Shown here one piece after another: positions 1-8,588 of a stretch of DNA of 64,000 nt. The translations under genes and the position numbers were made by a program. Each line of letters starts with the position of its first letter. Position 1 is the stretch's first letter. This DNA is from Cytophagales bacterium WSM2-2 (GTDB lineage Bacteria > Bacteroidota > Bacteroidia > Cytophagales > Cyclobacteriaceae), in the NCBI GenBank assembly GCA_015472025.1, contig BNHL01000001.1, forward strand, positions 4,390,001-4,454,000, given 5' to 3'. The notes under the pieces were generated by a model. That model was given only the letters and a program-made list of their open reading frames with translations, was not told where the DNA came from and searched no databases.

Positions 1-3000
1 GTAAGCTACTTCGATGAAAAATACCGGGTTATTCAAACCGTTGCCGACAACTCTAAGGCAGGCACCGACCGCACGAGCAATGTCTATGATTTCGTTGGTA
101 AACTTCTGGCTACGCAAACGACCACGACTACCTCAAATCTGACCTGGAAAGATCCATCCAATGTTCTCTTATTCTCCAATGGCGTGCTCAGTACGCTCTC
201 CGGGCAGGGCGCAGGTGTGGTATCTACACAAGTACTCCCGGCGAATACAGATGGCTGGGTTGAAACCAAAGTCAACCAGATAAAAACTACCCAGGAATTC
301 GGGTTATCTGCGACCAACCCCGATAATCTTCAAAGCTCAATCAACTTTGGTATCAGAACGTCATTGAATACGCAATATGCGATGGAGAACGGTTCACAAA
401 AAACGGGAACAGTTGTTGCTGTTGGCGATGTCTTGAGAATTGAGCGGGTAGGCGGGACGATCAGGTATTACAGGAACGGAACACTGACATATACTTCGCA
501 AGTAACAAGCACGAGTGCGCTGATGCTGGACCTGGCTCTGGATACTTTTGGGAGTATCAATGAAATACGAACATCTTTTGGTGGTACCAGTACCAATGTG
601 ATTTCAAGAACCTTCGAGTATGACCATGCCGGTCGCCTTGTAAATACCTGGCACAGCCTGAATAGTGCAACACCTGTATTACTGGCAAAGAACGAGTACA
701 ACGAAGTAGGTCAGCTTGTTGACAAGAAATTGCACAGTACGAATGGTACGAGCTTCAAGCAAAGCACTGACTATCGTTATAACATCCGCGGGTGGCTCAC
801 ATCCATCAATGACTCACAATTGTCTGTTACCGACACCGACAGTAATCGTGATCTGTTTGGTATGAACCTTTCGTACAATGATCCGGTAAGCGGACTTAAC
901 AATGCTAAACAGTTTAATGGTAATATCTCTGCGATACGCTGGAGTAACAACCTGGCGCTGGGTACTATTAAAGACGTGGCTTACAACTATTGCTACGACA
1001 CCATGAACCGGATTAAGTCGGCATCATACCTGACCCACTCCGGCACGTGGACAGCATCGACAAACTTTGCGGAGAAGAATTTCTCGTATGACCAGAATGG
1101 AAACATCCGGAAACTGACCCGCACAGCTACGGCAGCCACAGCGATGGATGACCTTGCCTATACCTACCGCGGTAATCAATTGACTACCGTAACGGATGGG
1201 GGAGATGTGACCAAAGGCTTCACCGATGGCAATACGAGCGGAGACGACTACAGCTACGATATGAACGGCAATATGATTGCTGATAAAAATAAAAACATCA
1301 CGGCTATCACCTATAACTATCTCAACCTCCCGCAGCAAGTGACTAAAGGCACTGGTGAGAAGATCGTATACACCTATGATGCAGGTGGAGGAAAACTGAA
1401 GCAACAGGTATACAATGCAAGCAGTGTACTACAAAAGACAACCGACTACACCGGTGAATACATTTATCAAAATGACACGTTGCAATTCGTTAATCATGAG
1501 GAGGGAAGGGTAGTGATCAAGAATACGACCACGCCTGAATACCAATATCATTTAAAAGATCATCTGGGCAACGTGCGTGTGACGTTTACCACAAAGAATG
1601 ATATTGACCAGGCTCAAGCCACTTTTGAACCTGCTAACCAGAATGCAGAGCAAAGCAAATTTCTGCGCATGGATGATGCGCGTATCATCAACTCAGCTTT
1701 GTTCGATCATACCCACAACGGTACTACTGCTTACTCGGAAAGGTTAAGCGGCTTAGCGAACGAAAAGACAGGCATAGCACGCTCGATCAGCGTGATGCCG
1801 GGCGACACGATAAAGATGGAGGTGTTTGCGAAGTATGTCGATGCAAGCAACAGTAACAATACAGTAGCACTTAATCAATTGATTGCACAGATCATCGCAG
1901 GTACAGCGAGTGCAGGTACAGTAATAGACGGGGTAAACTATGCCACCAATGGAAATACGCCATTCCCGTATACCGGTCTTGCTGGCGAAGGTAGTAGCAC
2001 AGGTGCAGGACCAAAAGCATATTTGAACTACATTATGTTTGACCGGAACTTTGTGCCTATCACTACTGATCCATTGCAAACGAATTTTGTTCGCCTGACT
2101 ACGGTGGCCAAGGAAGACGGCAGCAATGTTCCGCATGAACGGCTCTATGCGCAAGTGATTGTGAAGCAAGCGGGCTACATGTATATTTATCTGAGCAATG
2201 AAGAGACAAGCCCTGTTGAAGTTTACTTTGATGACTTTAAGGTGACTCAAACTAAATCACCAGTAGTGCAGCAGGAGGATTTTTATCCGTTTGGGTTGTC
2301 GTTTAATAGTTATCAGAGGGAAAATTCGTTGTTTAATAAGTTTCAGTATAATGGGAAGGAATTGCAGAATGATCTTGCTGTAAATTGGTATGATTATGGA
2401 GCGAGGATGTATATGCCTGAGATTGGAAGATGGGGGGGTGTTGACAGAAAAGCGGATAAATTCGTTGTAGTCTCTCCCTATTTGTACGCCATTAATAATC
2501 CGATAAGTCTTTTTGATCCGGATGGAAAAGACGTTAAACCAACTAATGAGTCAGCCTACAAGGCAATCCTAAATACTCTAACAGCATCAGATCAAGCTTA
2601 TGTTAAATTAGATAAAAATGGAATGATAGATCGAGAACTTATAGCCAAACAAAGTTCGGAGAGCGGAAATTTTAAATCACTACAAAGCTTAGTAAAAAAC
2701 GATAACGTGTATGAAGTGTCTGTAGGTAAATCATTCAAATACCGTGACGAGGAAGGGAAAAAGCATCGTCAGAAATTTGGCAATGTTAGTGTCGAACAGG
2801 AAGGAAAACCTCACTTCTTGGAAGGCCAAGCTCCGTCAACCGGTGAGTTCGGTTATTTGGGACAAACTTTGCACCCCGAAGGATCGAATGATGGTGATTC
2901 GAGGGTCTCAACGAACGGCAATACACAGGTGCATATTAACGGTGAACTAAGTGAGCAAGGTCAAGCTGAGGCGGTTTCGCATGAACTTTACGGACATGCG

Positions 3001-3192
3001 GCATTTAGAATGCAAGGAAAATATTCGGGTCATATAATACAGAAAATATTTGCAGAAGATTTTGAAGGAAATCAAGGCAAGCTTATCAAAGCGATAGATT
3101 TGAATTCAACTTTAGCCCAAGAGATAATACGTGCAGCAAATGAAACCATCTCGAATTACAATGCTGAAATAGAAAAAAAGAAAAAACAATGA
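1..3192 (+). CDS. RHS-repeat protein with C-terminal HExxxH toxin-like domain (5' end outside window)
   Basis: The reading frame is open from base 1, so the gene starts upstream of the window; in-frame GTG/ATG codons near 184 are internal. The translation begins with RHS sequence (YFDEKYRVIQTV, then SNVYDFVGKLL), continues through a beta-rich insert (about 184-590), YD repeats (FEYDHAGRL, YRYNIRGWL, YSYDMNGNM) and the RHS core (DFYPFGLSFNSYQREN, YDYGARMYMPEIGRW) ending in DPDG near 2520. After DPDG comes a variable tail of about 220 residues with HELYGH at 2980-2997 and a later E-x6-E pair (codons at 3121 and 3142). RHS proteins build a shell that carries a C-terminal toxin; the metallo-hydrolase reading of this tail is inference. 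The stop overlaps the next gene, as in toxin-immunity pairs. Confidence 0.93.
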   Translation, partial: VSYFDEKYRVIQTVADNSKAGTDRTSNVYDFVGKLLATQTTTTTSNLTWKDPSNVLLFSNGVLSTLSGQGAGVVSTQVLPANTDGWVETKVNQIKTTQEFGLSATNPDNLQSSINFGIRTSLNTQYAMENGSQKTGTVVAVGDVLRIERVGGTIRYYRNGTLTYTSQVTSTSALMLDLALDTFGSINEIRTSFGGTSTNVISRTFEYDHAGRLVNTWHSLNSATPVLLAKNEYNEVGQLVDKKLHSTNGTSFKQSTDYRYNIRGWLTSINDSQLSVTDTDSNRDLFGMNLSYNDPVSGLNNAKQFNGNISAIRWSNNLALGTIKDVAYNYCYDTMNRIKSASYLTHSGTWTASTNFAEKNFSYDQNGNIRKLTRTATAATAMDDLAYTYRGNQLTTVTDGGDVTKGFTDGNTSGDDYSYDMNGNMIADKNKNITAITYNYLNLPQQVTKGTGEKIVYTYDAGGGKLKQQVYNASSVLQKTTDYTGEYIYQNDTLQFVNHEEGRVVIKNTTTPEYQYHLKDHLGNVRVTFTTKNDIDQAQATFEPANQNAEQSKFLRMDDARIINSALFDHTHNGTTAYSERLSGLANEKTGIARSISVMPGDTIKMEVFAKYVDASNSNNTVALNQLIAQIIAGTASAGTVIDGVNYATNGNTPFPYTGLAGEGSSTGAGPKAYLNYIMFDRNFVPITTDPLQTNFVRLTTVAKEDGSNVPHERLYAQVIVKQAGYMYIYLSNEETSPVEVYFDDFKVTQTKSPVVQQEDFYPFGLSFNSYQRENSLFNKFQYNGKELQNDLAVNWYDYGARMYMPEIGRWGGVDRKADKFVVVSPYLYAINNPISLFDPDGKDVKPTNESAYKAILNTLTASDQAYVKLDKNGMIDRELIAKQSSESGNFKSLQSLVKNDNVYEVSVGKSFKYRDEEGKKHRQKFGNVSVEQEGKPHFLEGQAPSTGEFGYLGQTLHPEGSNDGDSRVSTNGNTQVHINGELSEQGQAEAVSHELYGHAAFRMQGKYSGHIIQKIFAEDFEGNQGKLIKAIDLNSTLAQEIIRAANETISNYNAEIEKKKKQ
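1384..2444 (+). repeat. RHS core direct repeat, copy 1
   Basis: This stretch of the RHS gene recurs at 13935-15007 with few nucleotide differences and a net 12-bp insertion in the second copy. Similarity starts at the motif ggtggaRgaaaactgaag and ends at the ttga just after the GRWG core motif, exactly where the toxin tails diverge. It is long enough to support homologous recombination that would swap tails. Confidence 0.9.
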
Positions 3193-3860
3193 TAACAAAG
3201 TGCTTAATGACATTTTTACTTGCCCTGACAATCAACAAGTATTGCGAGGGGCAGGCTCCTTCAGTTGAAGTAAAATATCAAGTTGCCAAAGGAAAGGGGA
3301 AATTTTTGATCACTCTCCAAAATCCAGCAAATGACTCAATAGTTTTTTGGATACAAAATTGGCGAATGGCATTAGTAGACAGCAAAAATGAACGACTACA
3401 TGGATTCCCTTTCACCGGCGGACTTTTGAACTTTTTCATCATCACCAATGATTCCTTGGATTTAAATAAACAACTCTCCAGTGTTGAATATTCTACAACA
3501 AGCGTTGGGTGGATACAAACACCTTGTCTTAAGGTGCTGGGGCGAAACTCATATTTCCAAATTGAAATTAATACCAAGGAGAAGCGTCTCATTGAGTTTA
3601 TGAAACAACAAAATAAGACTGCATTTTTAGTATGCAGCTTTGCTAAATGGGATAATTTAAGATCAATTTCTGGAATCAGGAATTTTATCTTTAGCTCGAA
3701 CAAGATGGTGATTGATAAACTTTTAGTCGGCAAAAATTCAACAAATGACATCTCGTCAAGTAATTTTAATTTGGGACCGAAAAGAGAAAATAAATTATAT
3801 TTCAAAGATCTTAAGAAAGTATTTGAAGCTTACCTTACAAAAAAAATACGCATAAGTTAG
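3189..3860 (+). CDS. Candidate exported immunity protein for the upstream RHS toxin
   Basis: The 223-residue protein is not one I recognise. It starts with a short hydrophobic leader (MITKCLMTFLLALTINKYCEGQ) that looks like a signal peptide, followed by a beta-strand-rich region without cysteine or catalytic motifs. The ATG overlaps the RHS stop by four bases (ATGA), giving translational coupling. A terminator follows within 60 bases. Position and coupling make it the likely antidote to the HELYGH tail. The leader suggests protection in the periplasm. A plain secreted protein is the alternative. Confidence 0.75.
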   Translation: MITKCLMTFLLALTINKYCEGQAPSVEVKYQVAKGKGKFLITLQNPANDSIVFWIQNWRMALVDSKNERLHGFPFTGGLLNFFIITNDSLDLNKQLSSVEYSTTSVGWIQTPCLKVLGRNSYFQIEINTKEKRLIEFMKQQNKTAFLVCSFAKWDNLRSISGIRNFIFSSNKMVIDKLLVGKNSTNDISSSNFNLGPKRENKLYFKDLKKVFEAYLTKKIRIS

Positions 3861-3897
3861 TTGTGCTCTAAAACATCATGTTTTGAAATAAACAAAG

Positions 3898-3919
3898 CCC
3901 GAAGAGATTCGGGTTTTTT
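3898..3919 (+). terminator. Rho-independent terminator after the RHS/immunity pair
   Basis: CCCGAA and TTCGGG form a perfect 6-bp stem around a GAGA tetraloop, followed by six T. It closes the RHS-immunity transcription unit. Confidence 0.85.
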
Positions 3920-4042
3920 ATTAGCAGCCTTTTATTAAACAGTATTTCTTTTAAAACAAACTGAAGAGAAATTTCATTCTCTCAGAAGCCCCTTGAGTTG
4001 ATTCAAGGAGCAGCATTCATTTTATCATTTAACCTTTTCGTC

Positions 4043-5641
4043 ATGGAAACAACATCCAATGGCTTGACTATTGTCAATGCTGAACACATCAATTATAAAT
4101 ATGGAATAATAGAGATCACTGTACTTGGTGGTATCAGGTTGGAAGGTTTGGATAGAATGAGAACCACATTGAAAATACAGGTGGAGCATTTGGCTATCAG
4201 ACATAATCTTGATTTGTACAATGATACACAGGTGGAGAAGCTAGTGAGGAAGGTTGCTGAGAAGTTAGAGATAGGAACAAGTGTAATCACGGCAGTTTTA
4301 ATTGACCTCACTGATTTGTTGGAAAAATACAGGCTTGAGGAAATTGAAAGACAAGGAAAGCAGCATGATAAGCGTAAAGCCTTAAGTGAAGAAGAGCAGC
4401 AACAAGCAAAACTCTATTTAACAGCTCCCAATCTCATTGAAAGAACAAAAGAAGATATTGGCAAGGCAGGTGTAATAGGAGAGGAGAATAACAGGCTGTT
4501 GATGTATTTAATCTTCACCAGCAGAAAGAGAGAGAATCCTTTGCATATCATAAGCCTTGGAAGTTCAGGAATTGGTAAAACCCATTTACAGGAAAAAGTA
4601 TCTGCATTAATCCCTGAAGAGGATAAAATGGAGAGTACAAGTTTGACTTCATTGGCCTTCTATTATTTCGGTAGGTATGATTTAAGGAATAAACTAGTGT
4701 TGATAGAAGATTTGGATGGAGCAGAGCAAGCTTTATTTCCCATCCGTGAGCTGCAAAGTAAAAAGAAGATCATTCGCACTGTACCATTTAAAAACAGCAA
4801 AGGAGAAACTAAGTCAATTCAATTGATTGTAGAAGGCCCTGTAACCATTGCTGGCTGTACAACCAAAGAGAGCATTTATGAAGACAATGCCAACAGGAGT
4901 TTTCTAATCTACATTGATGAGAGCAGGAAACAGGATGAGAAAGTGATGGAGTATCAAAGGAGGCTAAGTGCTGGCAAGATCGATGTGGTAGAACAGCAGA
5001 AGGTTATATACGCATTTCAAAACATGCAGAGAATTCTGCAACCTGTTCAAATTAGAAATCCTTATGCAGAGTTTTTAAAGATTCCCGAAGAGGTCTTTAA
5101 GCCAAGAAGAACAAATGCTCATTACCTGGCTTTTGTTGAACTAATCACCTTTTATCATCAGTACCAAAGAGAGAAGAAGTATGACAAGGATACAGGCGAA
5201 GAATTTATTGAAACAACCCTGGAAGACATAGCAGAAGCTAATAGGCTGATGAAAGAGATATTCCTGAGAAAGTCAGATGAACTCAATGGTGCTACTAGGA
5301 GCTACTTTGAAAGTGTAAAAATCTGGTTGAGCAATGAGAATCGTACAACATTCACCAACCGAGAAATCCGTAAAGTATTACGTGTAAACAGCAGCAATCA
5401 GAAGCGGTACACCCTTCAATTAAGTGCAGGTCAGTTTATCCGTAAGATTAAAGGAACAAAAGCCAAGGGGTATGAATACGTACTCACCAGTCATCAGGAG
5501 TACCAGCACCTACAATCAAATGTTGACTACAAGCTGGATGAAATCCTTCAGAAGCTGAAAGAACGGTTCAGTGGTTCAATAGTGGTTCACAAGGAAAACG
5601 AACCACCTAAACGCAAGAAAACCAGAGTTTTAAAGAGGTAG
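4043..5641 (+). CDS. P-loop ATPase of the recombinase unit
   Basis: I chose the ATG at 4043 (METTSNG) because it matches the METT-type starts of two other island genes (10680, 11451); an upstream in-frame start at 3998 would add 15 unlikely residues. The 532-residue protein has a Walker A motif (GSSGIGKT, about residues 173-180) and a Walker B-like strand (LVLIEDLDG, from about 218), followed by a basic C-terminal region with a likely winged-helix DNA-binding part and a lysine/arginine-rich tail. It resembles AAA/helicase-like ATPases of mobile elements. No primase or transposase catalytic motif was seen. It probably remodels DNA or the recombinase complex (inference). The next gene begins about 60 bases downstream. 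Confidence 0.8.
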   Translation: METTSNGLTIVNAEHINYKYGIIEITVLGGIRLEGLDRMRTTLKIQVEHLAIRHNLDLYNDTQVEKLVRKVAEKLEIGTSVITAVLIDLTDLLEKYRLEEIERQGKQHDKRKALSEEEQQQAKLYLTAPNLIERTKEDIGKAGVIGEENNRLLMYLIFTSRKRENPLHIISLGSSGIGKTHLQEKVSALIPEEDKMESTSLTSLAFYYFGRYDLRNKLVLIEDLDGAEQALFPIRELQSKKKIIRTVPFKNSKGETKSIQLIVEGPVTIAGCTTKESIYEDNANRSFLIYIDESRKQDEKVMEYQRRLSAGKIDVVEQQKVIYAFQNMQRILQPVQIRNPYAEFLKIPEEVFKPRRTNAHYLAFVELITFYHQYQREKKYDKDTGEEFIETTLEDIAEANRLMKEIFLRKSDELNGATRSYFESVKIWLSNENRTTFTNREIRKVLRVNSSNQKRYTLQLSAGQFIRKIKGTKAKGYEYVLTSHQEYQHLQSNVDYKLDEILQKLKERFSGSIVVHKENEPPKRKKTRVLKR

Positions 5642-5703
5642 TCCATGTGGTTCACTCCATAAAGGGAGTGCTAGCAAATCACAGTTTAAAACAATCAAAA
5701 GAC

Positions 5704-6726
5704 ATGAAATCAATCACTTTAACAACCCCTTCTTTCAGGTATCTGGAAGAGGGGTTTAAGGAATGGCTTGACATATTGGGCTATTCACCTACAACAGTTT
5801 ACTATGCTCCACTCCACGTACGGGAATTGCTTTACAGTTTGGAGAACAAAGGAATAAGTAACATCAAACAACTCGATACCAAACACATTAAGGTACACTA
5901 CCTGAAGTTGAAAGAACGAGCTAATCAAAAAAGAGGTGGGGCATTAAGCAACAACCATCTGAATAAGCATATCCACGCTTTACGAATGTTTACTAACTAT
6001 TTACGTCAGGTGGGAAGGCTTACACTCCCTGAGTTCTCGATTCAAAATGAAGAAGCAGATGCAAAGGATATATCTGTACTCACTATAGAAGAAATCAACC
6101 TGCTTTTCAAGGCTACTTATCAGGAATCAAGCCATAAGCCACACTATAACTTGAGTGAAGCACAAGTAGAAGCAATACAAGCGAGAGATAGAGCTATGCT
6201 TGCAGTCTTCTACGGTTGTGGACTTAGAAGAAATGAGGCAGTTAATGTGAATGTTGGAGATATCAATTTTGACAGAGAGTTACTGCATGTTCGTAAAGGG
6301 AAGAACTACAAAGAACGATTTGTACCAATCAGTAAAGCCTCATTGAAATATCTGCAAGACTATGTTTATGACCATCGGCCAGAACTTTCAAGAGGTACAA
6401 AAACAGAAGCTCTTTTCATGAGCTTACAAGCAAAACGATTAAACGGCCAAACAATGTGGCTAAGACTAAAACATTTACAAAGTCAAACTGAAAATGCAGA
6501 TTTGATTGAAAAGGAAATTGGGTTACACACTCTACGGCATAGCATTGCTACGCATTTGCTTCAGGCAGGAATGAAAATTGAAAGCATTGCCATGTTCTTA
6601 GGTCACAGTAGTTTGGAATCCACACAGATTTACACACACCTAGCTGGAGTAGAAGTAGAGGAAAAACAACCATTCACCAATCTCAAAAAGAATACCCGAA
6701 TTAAACTTCACGAAGATGAACTTTAA
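5704..6726 (+). CDS. Tyrosine recombinase, catalytic set complete
   Basis: The protein has an N-terminal SAM-like core-binding region and a C-terminal catalytic domain. From ATG 5704 the expected residues are present: Arg175 in GCGLRRNE, the beta-hairpin Lys in RKGKNYKE, His275 and Arg278 in HTLRH, His301 in LGHSS and Tyr310 in IYTH. It should cut and rejoin DNA through a 3'-phosphotyrosine link. A GTG at 5647 would extend it by 19 residues; the ATG is preferred because SITLTTPSF then starts the folded domain. It overlaps the next recombinase gene by 11 bases, so the two are probably made together. Confidence 0.9.
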   Translation: MKSITLTTPSFRYLEEGFKEWLDILGYSPTTVYYAPLHVRELLYSLENKGISNIKQLDTKHIKVHYLKLKERANQKRGGALSNNHLNKHIHALRMFTNYLRQVGRLTLPEFSIQNEEADAKDISVLTIEEINLLFKATYQESSHKPHYNLSEAQVEAIQARDRAMLAVFYGCGLRRNEAVNVNVGDINFDRELLHVRKGKNYKERFVPISKASLKYLQDYVYDHRPELSRGTKTEALFMSLQAKRLNGQTMWLRLKHLQSQTENADLIEKEIGLHTLRHSIATHLLQAGMKIESIAMFLGHSSLESTQIYTHLAGVEVEEKQPFTNLKKNTRIKLHEDEL

Positions 6727-7585
6727 CCAATACCTTAAAACACTACAGCATAGCAAGAAAAGCATTATAAGCTGTGAGAAGTCAGTAAACCGCTTTTTGG
6801 AATGGCTTAAAGAACAATGTATTGAACCAGAACAAACAAGTTATGGGGATATTCTGGCCTACATGAAACACTGCCAGCAAAGTGGAGCTACCCAGAGGAC
6901 GGTACAGAATTACCTTAACATGATTAGGCATTTTTATGACCACCTGATAGAGCAACGTCAAATGGTAACTAATCCAGTGGCCAGCATAAAAGTGCAAGGA
7001 GTGAAGCGTAAAACATTGTACCACATCTTTAAACCGGAAGAGCTTGACACGATTTATTACAGCTATCAGGATGAAACATTGAAAGGAAAGAGAAATAAGA
7101 TCATGTTGAGCTTGTTGGTGTACCAGGGAGTAAAGACAGATGAACTTGCGAAGCTTGAAGTACAAGATGTAAAGCTAAGGGAAGGGAAAATCCATATTCC
7201 TGGAGGTTTGAAAAGCGAAGGAAGGATTTTACAGCTTGAGCCTCATCAGGTGCTAGAGTTTCACGACTATGTAAGCAATACACGAAAGGAAATCTTGGCA
7301 AAGTCAGAACAACTGACTGATAAGCTCTTTGTAAGCATCGAAGGAGGTGACAGCTTTAACAGTTGTATGAATCGACTCATGTACTGGGTGAAACGGAGAA
7401 ACAAATTAGTTATAAACCCCAAGCAGCTAAGAGCAAGTGTAATCGTAAAGTGGTTGAGGATGTACAATCTTCGAAGGGTACAATATCTAGCAGGCCATCG
7501 TTACATTAGTTCCACAGAAGCCTATCAGCAGAGTGAAATGGATGGACTCACTGAAGAAGTGAACCAGTTCCATCCACTTGGATAG
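6716..7585 (+). CDS. Second tyrosine recombinase, degenerate catalytic site
   Basis: The 289-residue protein has the fold signature of tyrosine recombinases, but two of the usual catalytic positions are changed: the first arginine is Lys140 (GVKTDEL where GxRxxEL is usual) and the first histidine of the HxLR box is Lys236 (PKQLR). Arg239, His261 (AGHRY) and Tyr270 (STEAYQ) remain. The reading frame is intact with no stop or frameshift, so the changes look like specialisation rather than decay. It may serve as a structural or directional partner of the upstream enzyme (inference). Confidence 0.85.
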   Translation: MNFNQYLKTLQHSKKSIISCEKSVNRFLEWLKEQCIEPEQTSYGDILAYMKHCQQSGATQRTVQNYLNMIRHFYDHLIEQRQMVTNPVASIKVQGVKRKTLYHIFKPEELDTIYYSYQDETLKGKRNKIMLSLLVYQGVKTDELAKLEVQDVKLREGKIHIPGGLKSEGRILQLEPHQVLEFHDYVSNTRKEILAKSEQLTDKLFVSIEGGDSFNSCMNRLMYWVKRRNKLVINPKQLRASVIVKWLRMYNLRRVQYLAGHRYISSTEAYQQSEMDGLTEEVNQFHPLG

Positions 7586-7684
7586 TATAGTGAAAGGTAG
7601 AGAAGAGTCTTTAGTTGTCTTAAACCCCCTTATATAACTATCACCCTGTAGAAATGACTTTGAAGATATTGTTAACTTAGTTTA

Positions 7685-7963
7685 ATGAATGATTCGAATT
7701 GGTTCACGTTAATAGGGCTCGTATTTGATATAGTAGGAGCCCTCCTTCTTTTTAAATATGGCCTACCTAGCAAAGTCAAAGAAATGGGGAGTGCCTTTGG
7801 CGGTGGCCCCGAAGCAGATGAGGAGGAAAAGGAAAGATTAGCCTATAATAGAAAAATTGAGATTATGGCTAATACCGGACTAGTACTACTTATTTTGGGC
7901 TTCGTCCTTCAATTCATTGCCAACCTTCCCTTTGCTTCTTGCTCCAATATCTTTCCAAAATAA
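7685..7963 (+). CDS. Small two-TM membrane protein, unknown function
   Basis: The 92-residue product has hydrophobic segments at about residues 7-25 and 64-84, joined by a charged loop with a glycine patch (FGGGPEADEEEKE). The pattern VGALLLFKYGLPSKVK followed by a second helix is one I associate with small conserved membrane proteins, but I cannot name a family. It lies about 100 bases after the recombinase unit and may be its cargo or part of the older flank. Confidence 0.65.
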   Translation: MNDSNWFTLIGLVFDIVGALLLFKYGLPSKVKEMGSAFGGGPEADEEEKERLAYNRKIEIMANTGLVLLILGFVLQFIANLPFASCSNIFPK

Positions 7964-8588
7964 ATAAGCTTGTCAAGACCTGGAGAATCTGTGCTTACTG
8001 TATTCTAGGGAGGCTACCCAGGTAGAAGTACAATAAAGACTGCCATTGCTGGATGAATTTTAAAGTCATTTAATAAACTATTGAGCTTAAGCGTTTTAAT
8101 GCAAAGTATGTAATGATGAAGTAGTATTTTAAATGATGGAAAAACATGACGGTATTTAATTGGATATACTATGTTTCATGCAGCTTCAAGCAGAAGCTAA
8201 GCCAGATTGGAACAATGATCAAATAAATTTTGAAAGAATATGAGAAAATAAGGTAAGTGAAATTACCTTTGCATCACGATAGAGAATATCGGGGTAGGAA
8301 ATAAACTACTAATTCAATCTTTGAAATTGAATCAATAGTTAAGACGGAATGACTTCATTTGAAGTGGCTTAATTATCCGGTTCAGAATCAAGATTGAGGA
8401 GACACGAGTCTCAGCATACATAATAGGCCACCAATAATTCCTTGGTCTGCCGCAGTTAGAATCGAGGGGCAGTTCCCCTATCTCAAAAAAACCGTAAATC
8501 AATTTATTTGAAAAGTGCAACGCAGTGTATTCTGCTTGCTCAAAACCCTATGTCCAAGGGGGTGTCTTGGGCTCAATAAAATTTTATT
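7964..8588 (+). other. Non-coding stretch and probable long leader of the RecA-like ATPase gene
   Basis: No convincing gene lies here. A TACCTTTG box at 8264-8271 fits the Bacteroidota -7 consensus TAnnTTTG, though no clear TTTG element sits 19-21 bases upstream. Transcription from it would give a leader of about 310 bases with several short hairpins: ATTCAAT/ATTGAAT near 8311-8331, ACTTCA/TGAAGT near 8350-8363, GAGAC/GTCTC near 8398-8412 and GGGGCA/TGCCCC-like pairs near 8466-8479. Confidence 0.4.

Larger units (their letters stand above)
4043..7585 (+). mobile_element. Three-gene recombinase unit: AAA ATPase plus two tyrosine recombinases
   Basis: Three tightly packed same-strand genes encode a P-loop ATPase, a complete tyrosine recombinase and a second, catalytically altered one. 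Multi-recombinase units such as Tn554 and RIT elements are known; here one partner is an ATPase. I searched the flanks (3920-4042 and 7586-7684) by eye and found local hairpins but no convincing terminal inverted repeats, so the true ends are not defined; the coordinates given are those of the genes. Confidence 0.6.

Noticed and set aside
1753..2250. Long minus-strand frame inside the RHS gene, also seen in the second copy (14103-14813)
   Set aside because: It is antisense to well-supported RHS core sequence and its conservation follows from the plus-strand coding constraint.
184..3192. GTG at 184 as the RHS start
   Set aside because: The frame is open to base 1 and encodes RHS sequence before 184, so the gene begins outside the window.
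3920..4042. Hairpins gagaaatttcattctctc and ccttgagttgattcaagg as terminal repeats of the recombinase unit
   Set aside because: No matching copies were found in the right flank (7586-7684), so they cannot be called element ends.
8332..8520. 62-residue minus-strand frame upstream of the RecA-like ATPase gene
   Set aside because: Composition is not protein-like, it lies in the probable hairpin leader and has no neighbour or motif to support it.
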